A DNA stretch of 64,000 nt from Bog-756 sp963812525 (lineage in GTDB: Bacteria; Actinomycetota; Acidimicrobiia; Acidimicrobiales; RAAP-2), in assembly GCA_963812525.1 (NCBI GenBank), contig CAWEVL010000011.1, forward strand, positions 310,001 through 374,000. Reading direction: 5' to 3'. A program made the position numbers and the translations under genes. The notes below the pieces were generated by a model. That model saw nothing but the letters and a program-made list of their open reading frames with translations. It did no database searches and had not been told where the DNA came from. Positions 17,974 to 27,138 of the stretch are shown here, in pieces; the stretch's first letter is position 1, and each line of letters opens with the position of its first letter.

Positions 17974-18987
17974 GTGGGGCCGGTGACCGTCGACGGCGCC
18001 ACGCCGACGGCGCCGGGGCCGATCGAACGCTGGCTGCTCGGCGCCCGGCCCCGGACCCTTCCGGCGGCCATCGTGCCGGTGCTGGTGGGCACGGCCGCGG
18101 CCCATCCGTGGAGCCACCGGGCCGGCGGCCTGAGCCCGCCCGACGGCCTGCGGGTCAGCTCGTGGTGGTGCGCGCTGGGTGCGCTGGTGGTGGCGCTGGC
18201 CATCCAGATCGGCACCAACCTCGCCAACGACTACTCGGACGGTATCCGCGGCACCGACGACGCCCGGGTGGGCCCGGTCCGGCTGGTGGCCACGGGCCTG
18301 GCTTCACCCGGTGCGGTCAAGCGGGCGGCGTTCCTCGCCTTCGCCGTGGCCGCCGTGGCCGGTCTGGGTCTGGCCTGGGCCACGTCGGCGTGGTGGATCC
18401 TGCTGGTCGGCGCGGCCTGCCTGCTGGCCGGCTGGTTCTACACCGGCGGTCCCCGGCCCTACGGCTACGTCGGGCTGGGCGAGGCGTTCGTGTTCGTCTT
18501 CTTCGGGCTGGTGGCCACGGTGGGGTCGTACTTCGTCCAGACCCTGGACCTGCACGCGCCGGTGGTGTGGTTCGCCGCCGTGGCCGTCGGCCTGTTGGCC
18601 ACCGCCCTCCTGCTGGCCAACAACCTGCGCGACATCGGGTCCGACGCCGGGAGCGGCAAACGCACGGTGGCCGTCCGGGTGGGCCGGGAGCGGGCCGGCT
18701 GGCTGTACGTGGCCACGGTGCTGCTGCCGTTCCTCGGCGTGGTGATCTGGGCCCTGCTGTCGGTGAGCGGCGCGGTCCGGGCGGCCCGTCCCGCCGTCGC
18801 CCTCCTGCCCCTGGCGGCCCTGCCCCTGGTCAGGGGGCCGGTCCTCCTGGTGCGGAGTGACGCCGAGGGGCGCACCCTGCTGCCGGTGCTGGCGGCCACG
18901 GGTCGCCTGCAGCTGGCCTTCGGCCTCCTGCTGGCGATCGCCCTGTGGCTGTGGATCCCGCTCCCGATCCCGTCGGCCCTGGGATGA
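17974..18987 (+). CDS. menA: 1,4-Dihydroxy-2-naphthoate polyprenyltransferase (MenA)
   Basis: A 337-aa UbiA-family integral membrane prenyltransferase with about eight to nine hydrophobic segments. The two Asp-rich motifs are present: NLANDYSDGIRGTDD (first) and NNLRDIGSDAGSGK (second). The N-terminus carries the MenA-typical RWLLGARPRTLPAAIVPV. It attaches the polyprenyl chain to DHNA in the cytoplasmic membrane. The start is GTG 17974 or GTG 17983. It ends eight bases from the convergent menH stop. Confidence 0.93.
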   Translation: MGPVTVDGATPTAPGPIERWLLGARPRTLPAAIVPVLVGTAAAHPWSHRAGGLSPPDGLRVSSWWCALGALVVALAIQIGTNLANDYSDGIRGTDDARVGPVRLVATGLASPGAVKRAAFLAFAVAAVAGLGLAWATSAWWILLVGAACLLAGWFYTGGPRPYGYVGLGEAFVFVFFGLVATVGSYFVQTLDLHAPVVWFAAVAVGLLATALLLANNLRDIGSDAGSGKRTVAVRVGRERAGWLYVATVLLPFLGVVIWALLSVSGAVRAARPAVALLPLAALPLVRGPVLLVRSDAEGRTLLPVLAATGRLQLAFGLLLAIALWLWIPLPIPSALG

Positions 18988-18995
18988 GCGGCGGC

Positions 18996-19820
18996 TCATC
19001 GGCCTCGGCCCGAGGGGGTCCCCGTCCCCGTCCCCGTGCGGTGGGTACGGATCAGATCGGCCACGGTGTCGGGTCGTTGCAGATGCGGGGAGTGGCCGAC
19101 CGCCGGCACCACGGCCACCGTGGCGTTGGCACCGATGGCGTCGGCCATCCGGCGCCCCAGTGCCGTGAACTTCTCGTCCCGACCCCCGGTCACGATGAGC
19201 ACCGGCATGGCCAGGCGGTCCAGCTTGGCCCACAGGGGCAGCTGGGTGCCGGTGCCGGCCAGTCGCAGGCTGGATGCCAGTCCGGCGCCGGTGTTGCGTT
19301 CCCGCTCCTCCAAGCCCGCGGCTTCCCGGTCCACCCCGCCGAACAGCGGGCTGTCCAGCCACCGACGCACGAACACCCCGACCGGCACCGCGGCGTCGCC
19401 GGTCCTGCCCGGATCGAGCTGGTCGGCCAGGGCGGCGTCGGCGGCCCGGCGGGACCGGCGCTCCTCGGGGTCGTCGATGCCGGCGGTGCCGGAGATGAGC
19501 ACCAGCGAGTCGACCAGCTGGGGACAGGCCAGGGCCAGATGGAGGCAGAACCGCGCCCCCATCGAGTACCCGAGGTAGGTGGCCCGACCGCCCAGCCGGG
19601 CCAGCTGGAGCGCGCCGTCGACCAGGGTCGCCCTCACCCCCGACGACGCCCCGTGGCCGGGCATGTCCACCACCACCACCCGGTGGTCACGGGCCAGGTC
19701 GTCGTCCAGCGAGCCCCACACCCGGCCGGTCTGCGTGAAGCCGTGGGCCATCACCAGCCGGGGCCCGTGGCCGCGGACCTCGTAGTGGAGCGACGGGGGC
19801 GGGGGCGGCGTGGTCGTCAT
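18996..19820 (-). CDS. menH: Alpha/beta hydrolase, probable MenH (SHCHC synthase)
   Basis: A 274-aa alpha/beta hydrolase: AHGFTQTGRVW (oxyanion region), YLGYSMGARFCLHLAL (nucleophile Ser elbow), VTGGRDEKF (acid) and VPAVGHSPHLQRP (His). This is the MenH pattern, and the position back-to-back with menD supports 2-succinyl-6-hydroxy-2,4-cyclohexadiene-1-carboxylate synthase. The ATG at 19820 is 11 bases from the divergent menD GTG. The C-terminus ends in a TGTGTGT run encoded by a hexanucleotide repeat near 19019-19036. An unrelated hydrolase cannot be fully excluded. Confidence 0.82.
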   Translation of the reverse strand: MTTTPPPPPSLHYEVRGHGPRLVMAHGFTQTGRVWGSLDDDLARDHRVVVVDMPGHGASSGVRATLVDGALQLARLGGRATYLGYSMGARFCLHLALACPQLVDSLVLISGTAGIDDPEERRSRRAADAALADQLDPGRTGDAAVPVGVFVRRWLDSPLFGGVDREAAGLEERERNTGAGLASSLRLAGTGTQLPLWAKLDRLAMPVLIVTGGRDEKFTALGRRMADAIGANATVAVVPAVGHSPHLQRPDTVADLIRTHRTGTGTGTPSGRGR

Positions 19821-19831
19821 AGGGGGCCCCG

Positions 19832-21649
19832 GTGAGCGTACCGAGCGTCGCCCCCGTCCCCGGTCATGCCGACGTGCAGGCGGCCTTCGCCGCCACCCTG
19901 GTCGACGAGTGGGTACGGGGAGGGGTGTCCCACGCCGTGGTGTGTCCGGGATCGAGGTCCGCACCGCTGGCCGTGGCTCTGGCCGGCCATCCGGGCCTGG
20001 CCGTCCACGTCCGCCTGGACGAGCGTTCGGCCGGGTTCACCGCCCTCGGGATGGGCCTGGCCACGGGGCGACCCGCCGTCGTCCTCACCACCAGCGGCAC
20101 GGCGGCCGCCGAGCTCCACGCCGCGGTGGTGGAGGCGGACCTGGCCCGGGTGCCGTTGCTCGTCTGCAGCGCCGACCGGCCACCCGAGCGGCGCGACGTG
20201 GGGGCGGCCCAGACCATCGACCAGCTCCACCTGTTCGGGCGCTCGCCCCGTTGGTTCGCCGATCCCGGGGTCCCGGACACCGCCGGTCGCGGGGCGTGGC
20301 GGTCGTTGGCCGCCCGGATGGTGGCCGAGTCCCGCTCGGGACCCTCCGGCCCGGGTCCCGTCCACGTCAACCTGCCCTTCCGGGAGCCGTTGCTCGGCGA
20401 CCCGGCGGCCGGGGCCGGGGTGCCGGCCGGTCGGGGGGGCGGCACCCCCTGGCACGCCGTCGTGGGGGGCGACCCGGCCCCCGACGACGCGTGGGTCCGG
20501 TCGCGGGTGGCCGGTGGGGTCCTGCGACCCGGCGGGCGGGGGCTGGTCCTGGCCGGAGCAGGATGTGGCGAGCCCGACGCCGTCTCGGACATGGCCGCCG
20601 CCCTCGGCTGGCCGATCCTGGCCGACCCCCGCTCGGGCCTGCGACGCACCGGCCCCGGCATCGTCGGGGCGGCCGACGGCATCTTGAGGTCGGACCGGTT
20701 CGCCGATGCGCACCTCCCCGACACCATCGTCCGCCTGGGCGAGCCGTGGGTGTCCAAGGTGGTCAACGGGTTCGTGTCCCGGGCGGTCGGGGGCGGTGCC
20801 CACTGTGTGGTGGTCGACCCCCACGGGCGGTGGCCCGACCCCGACCGGGAGGTGGCCGAGTTCGTCCGGGCCGACCCTGGTCGGTTCGCCCAGGCGGTCA
20901 CCGGCCGGCTGGGCGCGGCCGGATCCTCCCGGGCGGCTGGGCCCACCCGGTGGTCGGCCGCCTGGCAGGGCGCCGAGGAGCGGGCCCGGGCCGTGATCGC
21001 CGGCCTGCTGGGCCCGGCGGGGCCGGATGCCCCGATCACCGAACCGGGGCTGGCCCACCGCCTGTTCCGAGCCCTGCCCGAGGAGTCCACCCTGGTGGTG
21101 TCCTCCTCGATGCCCGTCCGGGACATCGAGGCCTACGGCGTCACCCGGCCGCGGCCGCCCCGGGTCGTGGCCAACCGGGGGGCCAACGGCATCGACGGCG
21201 TGGTGTCGACGGCGGTCGGCGTGGCCCTGGCCGGACGTCCCACCGTGGCCCTGGTCGGCGACCTGGCCTTCCTCCACGACGCCACGGCGATGGTGGCGGT
21301 GGGGGGGGACGAGGTGGACCTCACCGTGGTGGTGGCGGACAACCGCGGGGGCGGGATCTTCTCGTTCCTCCCGGCGGCCGAGCTCCTCGATCCCGGGACG
21401 TTCGAGACGCTGTTCGCCACCCCGCCGGGTCCCGACCCCGGCGCGGTGGCCTCGGGCTTCGGGTGGCCGGTGGACGACCTGGGCCCGGACGCCGGGCCCG
21501 GCGGGTTGGAGTCAGCCCTGGCCCGAAGGGTGGGCGTCGGCTCCCGGTCGGTGATCCGGGTGCGTGTCCCCGGGCGCACGACCAACGTCCACCATCACCG
21601 GCTCGTCCAGGACGCCATCGTGGACGCCGTCGACTCGGACGCCGGCTGA
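19832..21649 (+). CDS. menD: SEPHCHC synthase (MenD)
   Basis: A 605-aa thiamine-diphosphate enzyme joining isochorismate and 2-oxoglutarate. Motifs: VVCPGSRSAPLAVAL and VRLDERSAGFTALGMGLA near the N-terminus, VLTTSGTAAAELHAA, then SSSMPVRDIEAYG and GDLAFLHDATAM...VVADNRGGGIFSFLP (ThDP/metal site). The GTG at 19832 is the first start; GTG 19874 would still keep the fold. Its promoter must lie inside menH or overlap it, because only 11 bases separate the two start codons. Confidence 0.93.
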   Translation: MSVPSVAPVPGHADVQAAFAATLVDEWVRGGVSHAVVCPGSRSAPLAVALAGHPGLAVHVRLDERSAGFTALGMGLATGRPAVVLTTSGTAAAELHAAVVEADLARVPLLVCSADRPPERRDVGAAQTIDQLHLFGRSPRWFADPGVPDTAGRGAWRSLAARMVAESRSGPSGPGPVHVNLPFREPLLGDPAAGAGVPAGRGGGTPWHAVVGGDPAPDDAWVRSRVAGGVLRPGGRGLVLAGAGCGEPDAVSDMAAALGWPILADPRSGLRRTGPGIVGAADGILRSDRFADAHLPDTIVRLGEPWVSKVVNGFVSRAVGGGAHCVVVDPHGRWPDPDREVAEFVRADPGRFAQAVTGRLGAAGSSRAAGPTRWSAAWQGAEERARAVIAGLLGPAGPDAPITEPGLAHRLFRALPEESTLVVSSSMPVRDIEAYGVTRPRPPRVVANRGANGIDGVVSTAVGVALAGRPTVALVGDLAFLHDATAMVAVGGDEVDLTVVVADNRGGGIFSFLPAAELLDPGTFETLFATPPGPDPGAVASGFGWPVDDLGPDAGPGGLESALARRVGVGSRSVIRVRVPGRTTNVHHHRLVQDAIVDAVDSDAG

Positions 21650-21671
21650 CCGCCGGAGCCCGGCCCAGGCG

Positions 21672-23048
21672 TCAGCAGGGTCGGGGATCGAAGGAGGGGA
21701 TGGTGGATGTTGGCGGGGCGGTCGCCGCCGCCTTCTTGGACGCCGGTGCGGTGGTCACCGGCACCGCCGGGGCCGTTGTCGGGGTGGCCACCGGAAGGGT
21801 CTGGGGATCGCCGTTGGCGTCGAGCGGTGGGGTGGAGATCGGACCGAACGGGCCTCCGAGGAACTGGGTGATCATCTGGGAGGCCTCATCGGGCTGGACC
21901 ACCTCGACGGACGAGCTGCCCGCGGTGGCCCCCTCGGTGGGCAGGGTGAAGGACTGCAGCTGGGACCCCGAGAAGGCGTGGTACCGCTCGGCCAGGGCGA
22001 ACAGGTCGCTCGGCGACAGCCCGTTGTCCTTGCTGAAGTCATGGACCACCGAGGTGAGCAACGAGTTGAGCCGCAGTGGGTTGTAGGTTCCCTTGGCCTT
22101 GTTGAGCGCCGCCGAGATGATCAGGTTCTGGCGCTCGATCCTCCCGATGTCGGAGCTCCCGTCCTGGTTCCAGTAGCCGTTCTTGTAGTACTCGAAGTAA
22201 CGGGACCGCGACAGGGCCAGGGCCTGGGACCCGTTCAGGACCTGGCAGCCGGAGCGGGCCACGTTGAGGCCGGACTCGTTCACGCCCGTGTCCCGGTTGT
22301 CGTCCCGGACCGGGTAGGGGAAGTCCATGGAGATGCCCCCGAGGGCGTTCACCGCGTCCTGCAGGCCGAAGAAGCTGATCTCGATGTAGTGGCTGATGGG
22401 GATGCCGAAGGTGTTCTGGATGGTCTGGATGAGGCCGTCAGGGCCTCCGGCGAACGCGGCGTTGATCTTGTTCTGGCTGGACAGCTGGGTATCGGAGGGG
22501 AGGCCCGAGAGCGTCACGAAGGTGTCCCGGGGGATGGACAGGGTCGAGGCCGTACCCGAGGTCGGATCGACGTGGACGATCTTGATGGTGTCACTGCGCT
22601 GCCCCCCGGCGTTGCTGGCGTTGCCGAACTGCTGGGCCTCGGCCGCGGTCTCGCCGGCCCGGCTGTCCGATCCGATGAGCAGGACGTTGTAGGGGGCGCC
22701 GTTGGCCGCGGCGACGCAGGTGGCGCAGGCCGCCGAGGAGACCTTGCTCCACTGGTAACGGAAGTAGCCGTACCCCGCCGCCACCAGCACCAGCACCACC
22801 ACGACCAGGCCGATGAGTCCTCGGAGGATCCGTTGGGCGGGCCGCCGGCGCTTCTTCACCGCCCGCCGCCGTTCCCGCTTCGACGGGATGGCCACCTGGC
22901 CGCTCAGGATGGGGCCGGGAAACTCGGGCCTCGGTCTGGCGGCCCGGGTGGGCGGGGGACTCGAGGCGCGCGGATGGCCGGTCGGTCGACCTGACGATCG
23001 TCCGGTGGGCCGGGAGCCGCTCGATCTGGGTGGGTCGGTGGTGGGCAA
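21672..23048 (-). CDS. LytR-CpsA-Psr (LCP) family wall-polymer ligase
   Basis: A 458-aa cell-envelope enzyme. A Pro/Arg-rich cytoplasmic N-terminus of about 75 residues is followed by one membrane helix (LIGLVVVVLVLVAAGYGYF). The extracellular LCP domain has LLIGSDSRAGE, RSDTIKIVHVDP, SIPRDTFVTLSG, KINAAFAGG and ALALSRSRYFEY, with the Arg/Asp residues that bind polyprenyl phosphate. The C-terminus is a Thr/Pro/Ala-rich tail with TTAP runs. It would transfer a glycopolymer to peptidoglycan. The start is a TTG at 23048; a GTG before AIPSKRERRR is an alternative. It is convergent with menD. Confidence 0.9.
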   Translation of the reverse strand: MPTTDPPRSSGSRPTGRSSGRPTGHPRASSPPPTRAARPRPEFPGPILSGQVAIPSKRERRRAVKKRRRPAQRILRGLIGLVVVVLVLVAAGYGYFRYQWSKVSSAACATCVAAANGAPYNVLLIGSDSRAGETAAEAQQFGNASNAGGQRSDTIKIVHVDPTSGTASTLSIPRDTFVTLSGLPSDTQLSSQNKINAAFAGGPDGLIQTIQNTFGIPISHYIEISFFGLQDAVNALGGISMDFPYPVRDDNRDTGVNESGLNVARSGCQVLNGSQALALSRSRYFEYYKNGYWNQDGSSDIGRIERQNLIISAALNKAKGTYNPLRLNSLLTSVVHDFSKDNGLSPSDLFALAERYHAFSGSQLQSFTLPTEGATAGSSSVEVVQPDEASQMITQFLGGPFGPISTPPLDANGDPQTLPVATPTTAPAVPVTTAPASKKAAATAPPTSTIPSFDPRPC

Positions 23049-23190
23049 GGTGGGGGGTTGTCGCCGTGACGGCCGCGGTGTCGAGGGTCGGCAGAGTGAG
23101 CCGACCCGTGCAGAGGTGACGGGTCAGTTTCCCACGGGGGGACCCTGCACTGGTGTCACCCTCGGGGGGGACGCCGAATTGCCGGCCGGG
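23049..23190. other. Intergenic region, nothing recognised
   Basis: 142 bp between the LCP start and the carotenoid oxygenase stop, both on the minus strand. It probably contains the LCP promoter. No clear box or hairpin was found. Confidence 0.3.
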
Positions 23191-24537
23191 CTACGAGTCG
23201 ACGGGCAGCCAGGATCCGTGGAATCCGAACGGGACCCGAGCGGGCAGGTGGACGGTGGCCACCGGGGGGCCGGCGAAGGACGTGGCGTCGAGTATCACCA
23301 GGTCGCTGGTGTCCGTGCTGGCGTCGTAGACCACGGACAGGACCCATCCCTCACCCTCGTCCCGTCCGTCGGCGGCCCGCACGAAGACCGGCTCGCCCGG
23401 GAACCGGTACTGGCCGGGGTCGAATCTGGTCGACTGGTCGCGGACCAGGTCGTACTGGACGAGTCCCAACTGGCTGGGTTCGTCGGCGCGGTCGCCCAGG
23501 CGGACGCAGTAGCCGTACCGGTGGGGCAGTCCGGCCACGGCGTCGTCGATCCTCGGGAACTCGACCGGAACGTCGTCGAGGCGTCGCTCGGCGACGCGTC
23601 CCCCGGCCAGGTCGATGGTCCAGCGGGCCAGGGCGGGCAGGGCCGATGCGACGGGTCGGCCGGGATCGGTGTCGAAGGCCCGGTCGTACCGGATCACGTC
23701 CATGATCACGGTGTCGCCCTCGTCATAGGCGTTGAGCACGTGGAAGACGTAGACCGGGTCGATCCCGATCCACCGGATGTCCTCGTTGCCCCCGTGCCGG
23801 GGCATCACCCCCACTCGGGACCCCGCCTCCGGCACCCAGCGATAGGGCAGCGAGCGACCCATGGTGGCCAGGTCCAGGTCGAAGAGGATGGGGAGGTCGA
23901 GGAAGACCACCCGTGACGCCGTCACCCCGAAGTCGTGGATCATGGTGGCCCGGGGGATGTCGACGGACTCGGTGCGGACCAGCCCACCGTCCCGGTCCGC
24001 CACGTGGTAGCGGAGGAAGGGCGGCCCGAACACGTCGCACCCGAAGAAGAGCAGTTCGCCGGTGGCCGGGTCGACCTTGGGGTGCGCGGTCATCGGCGAG
24101 GCCAGGCTCCCGTCGAAGTCGTGGATGCGGGCCCGACCCAGGTCGGGGGAGACGGCGTGGGGGAATCCCGACTCCACCAGGGCCAGGGTGGTCCCGGCGT
24201 GGCGGATCACATGGGTGTTGGCCGGACCGTCGATGGGCTCGGCGGGACCGGCCGGGGGTGGGGTCTCGACCTTGGCGGCCAGGGCCCGGGTGCGGACCCA
24301 GCGATTCCGGTAGCCCTCGGCCCGGCCCTCGGACAGGGTGATGGCGTGGATCATGCCGTCGCCGGAGAACCAGTGGTAATCGGCCTCGTCGGCCGGGACG
24401 GCGGCTGGGTTCGGCCCGTTGCGCAGCAGCTGGCCGCAGAGGTCGGGGGGGATGACCCCGGTCACGGGCAGGGCATGGTCGTCGCTCCGCTCCACCAGGA
24501 CCGGTGCGTAGTTGCCATGAAGATAGGGGTTGAGCAA
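23191..24537 (-). CDS. Carotenoid oxygenase family protein
   Basis: A 448-aa seven-bladed propeller, non-haem iron dioxygenase (carotenoid/stilbene cleavage family). The N-terminal signature LRNGPNPAAV...YHWFSGDGMIHAI is clear. Candidate iron ligands are His residues in SPMTAHPKVD, TMIHDFGVT, VYVFHVLNAYD and the last FGFHGSWLPV. It would cleave a carotenoid-like polyene; the substrate is unknown, and no carotenoid synthesis genes are nearby. The start is TTG, seven bases after AGGAG. It is divergent from tyrS. Confidence 0.9.
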   Translation of the reverse strand: MLNPYLHGNYAPVLVERSDDHALPVTGVIPPDLCGQLLRNGPNPAAVPADEADYHWFSGDGMIHAITLSEGRAEGYRNRWVRTRALAAKVETPPPAGPAEPIDGPANTHVIRHAGTTLALVESGFPHAVSPDLGRARIHDFDGSLASPMTAHPKVDPATGELLFFGCDVFGPPFLRYHVADRDGGLVRTESVDIPRATMIHDFGVTASRVVFLDLPILFDLDLATMGRSLPYRWVPEAGSRVGVMPRHGGNEDIRWIGIDPVYVFHVLNAYDEGDTVIMDVIRYDRAFDTDPGRPVASALPALARWTIDLAGGRVAERRLDDVPVEFPRIDDAVAGLPHRYGYCVRLGDRADEPSQLGLVQYDLVRDQSTRFDPGQYRFPGEPVFVRAADGRDEGEGWVLSVVYDASTDTSDLVILDATSFAGPPVATVHLPARVPFGFHGSWLPVDS

Positions 24538-24597
24538 CGGGGGCTCCTGGCTGGGTGGCGGCCCGGGGTCGGTCCCGCGGAGACCGGCGGGAGGCCG

Positions 24598-24607
24598 ATC
24601 GTAGTGT
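24598..24607. promoter_or_regulatory. Overlapping divergent -10 boxes (carotenoid oxygenase / tyrS)
   Basis: TACGAT on the minus strand (24598-24603) and TAGTGT on the plus strand (24602-24607) overlap by two bases. They would give leaders of roughly 50 nt for the oxygenase and 70 nt for tyrS. Confidence 0.35.
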
Positions 24608-24683
24608 CGCCCGGACGGGCGGTCGTCGATTGGCCGGCTGCCGGGGGGACGACCGCGACCCGGTGACGTGGCAGGCTGAGTCG

Positions 24684-25970
24684 ATGGCCCACCTCGCCGA
24701 GGATCTCCGCTTTCGCGGGCTCGTCCACCAGATGACCGATCCCGGCCTCGAGCAGCGACTCGACGCCGACCGCCTCACCGCCTACAGCGGCTTCGACCCC
24801 AGCGCCGACAGCCTGCACGTGGGCCACCTCCTGCAGGTCTGCAATCTGCGCCGGCTCCAGCAGGCCGGCCACCGTCCCATCGCCGTGGCCGGAGGGGGCA
24901 CCGGCTTCATCGGGGATCCGGGGGGGAAGTCCGAGGAGCGGTCGCTGCTGACCCGTGACGAGCTGCGCTCCAACCTGGACGGTATCCGCGGGCAGCTGGA
25001 GCGGTTCCTGGATTTCACCGCGACCCGGGCCGAGGCTCGGGCCCTGCTGGTCAACAACGCCGACTGGCTCGAGCCCATGCCCCTGTTCGACTTCCTCCGC
25101 GACGTCGGGAAGCACTTCACCGTGAACCAGATGGTGGCCAAGGAGTCGGTCAAGTCCCGTCTGTCGCGCGCCGACCAGGGCATCTCGTACACCGAGTTCA
25201 GCTACATGCTGTTGCAGGCCTACGACTTCCTCCACCTGTTCGACGCCTTCGGCTGCCGGCTGCAGCTCGGGGGAAGCGACCAGTGGGGGAACATCACCAT
25301 GGGCATCGACCTGGTCCGCAAGGTGCGCCAGGAGGAGGTCTGGGGGCTGACCACGCCACTCGTCGTGAAGGCCGACGGGACCAAGTTTGGCAAGACCGAG
25401 TCCGGGACGGTCTGGCTGGACGCCGAACGGACCAGTCCCTACCAGCTCTACCAGTTCTTCCTCCGCAGCGAGGATGCGGTGGTGGGCACCTACCTCCGCT
25501 ACTTCACCTTCCTGGACCACGAGGCCATTCTGGCCCTCGACCAGGCGACGACCGGGCGGCCGGAGCGCCGCCAGGCCCACCGCGAGCTGGCCCGCCAGGT
25601 GTGCACGCTGGTGCACGGCAGTCACGAGACGGAGCGGGCGGAGCAGGCCGCCGCGGCCCTGTTCACCGAAGAGGTGAGCCGGCTGGACGAGCGGTCCATC
25701 CTCGACGTCTTCGCCGACGCCCCGTCCTCCACCCTTCCCCGGGCCCGGCTCGACGGTGGCGGGGTGTCCCTGGTCGACCTGCTGGTCGAGACGGGGCTGG
25801 CTCCCTCGCGGGGTCGGGCCCGGACCACCATCGAGCAGGGGGGCGCCTACCTCAACAACCGACGGGCGGAGGAGGTGGGTTGCTCAGTGGGGGCCGACGA
25901 CCTGGTGGCCGGTCGGTACGTGATCCTCCGCAGCGGGAAGCGCAACTACCACCTGGTGTCATTCGCCTGA
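24684..25970 (+). CDS. tyrS: Tyrosyl-tRNA synthetase
   Basis: A 428-aa class I aminoacyl-tRNA synthetase charging tRNA-Tyr. The HIGH-like motif is HVGHLL near residue 45, the tyrosine pocket includes SDQWGNITMGIDL, and the KMSKS-like motif is KFGKTESG. The C-terminal S4 RNA-binding domain (VDLLVETGLAPSRGRARTTI) is complete. The ATG at 24684 fits the family N-terminus; in-frame GTG codons lie upstream. No T-box element is visible in the leader. Confidence 0.96.
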   Translation: MAHLAEDLRFRGLVHQMTDPGLEQRLDADRLTAYSGFDPSADSLHVGHLLQVCNLRRLQQAGHRPIAVAGGGTGFIGDPGGKSEERSLLTRDELRSNLDGIRGQLERFLDFTATRAEARALLVNNADWLEPMPLFDFLRDVGKHFTVNQMVAKESVKSRLSRADQGISYTEFSYMLLQAYDFLHLFDAFGCRLQLGGSDQWGNITMGIDLVRKVRQEEVWGLTTPLVVKADGTKFGKTESGTVWLDAERTSPYQLYQFFLRSEDAVVGTYLRYFTFLDHEAILALDQATTGRPERRQAHRELARQVCTLVHGSHETERAEQAAAALFTEEVSRLDERSILDVFADAPSSTLPRARLDGGGVSLVDLLVETGLAPSRGRARTTIEQGGAYLNNRRAEEVGCSVGADDLVAGRYVILRSGKRNYHLVSFA

Positions 25971-26012
25971 TCCGGTCCGACCGGCCGAACAGGAGGCCGG
26001 ACCCCACGGTCC

Positions 26013-26018
26013 TACACT
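26013..26018 (+). promoter_or_regulatory. -10 box (TACACT), leaderless type
   Basis: TACACT, seven bases before the ATG at 26026. One of the clearest leaderless promoters in the window. Confidence 0.55.
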
Positions 26019-26025
26019 GACGGCC

Positions 26026-26500
26026 ATGAGCAGCCCGCCAGTCCCGCCGCCCGACCTCTCCCCCGTCCGGCTGACCTCGGGGCTCCCTGAGACCGTGCTC
26101 CCCGAGGAGACCGAAGCCGTGCGCACCGGACTGGCGGCGGCCCTCGGCCAGCCGGCCGACCGGCGACGGCACGCGGTGGCCGACGTCGTGCGTGCCGACC
26201 CCGACCTCCCTGTCGGCGTGGGCGGCACTGGGCTCGTTGGCCCGGGACGATGTGGAGGCCTACGCCTGCTTCCGGGTGGGCTACCACCGGGGCCTCGACG
26301 CACTGCGGAGGGCGGGCTGGAAGGGCTCGGGGCTCGTCCGGTGGGCCCACGAGCCGAACCGGGGGTTCCTCCGATGCCTGGACGGGCTCCGCTCCTCGGC
26401 CGGCTCCATCGGTGAGCACGCCGAAGAGGAGCGGTGCGGGCAGTTCCTGCACCAGCTGGACCCGGCCTGGCGCCCCGACTGGACGGGCATCCCGGCCTAG
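26026..26500 (+). CDS. DUF3151 family protein (one frameshift)
   Basis: Corrected length is 157 aa. Actinobacterial DUF3151 proteins share the helical core seen here: LSAWAALGSLA, VEAYACFRVGYHRGLDALRR and HEPNRGFLRCLDGL. The function is unknown. The reading frame breaks in the CCCC at 26199-26202. Removing one C joins VRADP to TSLSAWAALG, as in relatives. The stop TAG overlaps the GTG of the next gene, a lipoprotein, so they are probably co-transcribed. Confidence 0.82.
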
Positions 26501-27087
26501 TGGGCCGCGCCGCTGCCGACGGGGGAGGGGTCCGTCCCCGGCGTCCCCCTCCGGGCGGTGGCCGCACGGTCCGGCGCACCGTGCTGGCGGCGACGCTGGT
26601 GGTGGCGGGTGCATGGAGCCTGGCCGGATGCGCCGGCCAGGAGCAGTCGGGCACCTCGTCGGCCCGGGTCTCCACCTGGGTGTCGGGAGCGGCCGGCGGT
26701 GCCGCCATCGGCACCCTCAAGGTCGACAGCGCCAACATCGACCAGGCCCTGGCCCACCACGACCCGCCCGCCGCCATCAAGACGGTGTGCGCCCTGTTGA
26801 CCAACGACGCAGAGACGGCCATCGGCAACCTGCCGACACCGGACAGCCAGCTGACCACCGACCTCAACAACGCCTACGAGAAGGGGGCGGCCGCGGGGGA
26901 CGACTGCTACCGGGGTGCCGCCGGGGAAACGTCGTTGCTCCGCAAGTCGGCCGCCGAACGGGCCGCGCTCCTACCCCTGCTGACCACGGCACTGGATCGC
27001 ATCGAAGCGGTCACCGGCCGGACGCCATCGACCTCCACCACACAGCCCGACGGATCCTGCAGCGACCCGTTCGGCGGCTGCAACTAG
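26500..27087 (+). CDS. Putative lipoprotein
   Basis: A 195-aa secreted protein. Arg-rich N-terminus, hydrophobic core (VLAATLVVAGAWSL) and a lipobox LAGC with Cys43 as the likely lipidated residue. The mature part is helical, with one internal Cys pair candidate (TVCALL and DDCYRG) and a Ser/Thr/Pro linker before a C-terminal SDPFGGCN. No known domain was recognised. The GTG start overlaps the TAG of the DUF3151 gene. Confidence 0.75.
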   Translation: MGRAAADGGGVRPRRPPPGGGRTVRRTVLAATLVVAGAWSLAGCAGQEQSGTSSARVSTWVSGAAGGAAIGTLKVDSANIDQALAHHDPPAAIKTVCALLTNDAETAIGNLPTPDSQLTTDLNNAYEKGAAAGDDCYRGAAGETSLLRKSAAERAALLPLLTTALDRIEAVTGRTPSTSTTQPDGSCSDPFGGCN

Positions 27088-27138
27088 GGCCGTGGCCGAC
27101 CTTCCGGGATCGTCGAGCCGGCCGGAAGGCGGCGGCGT

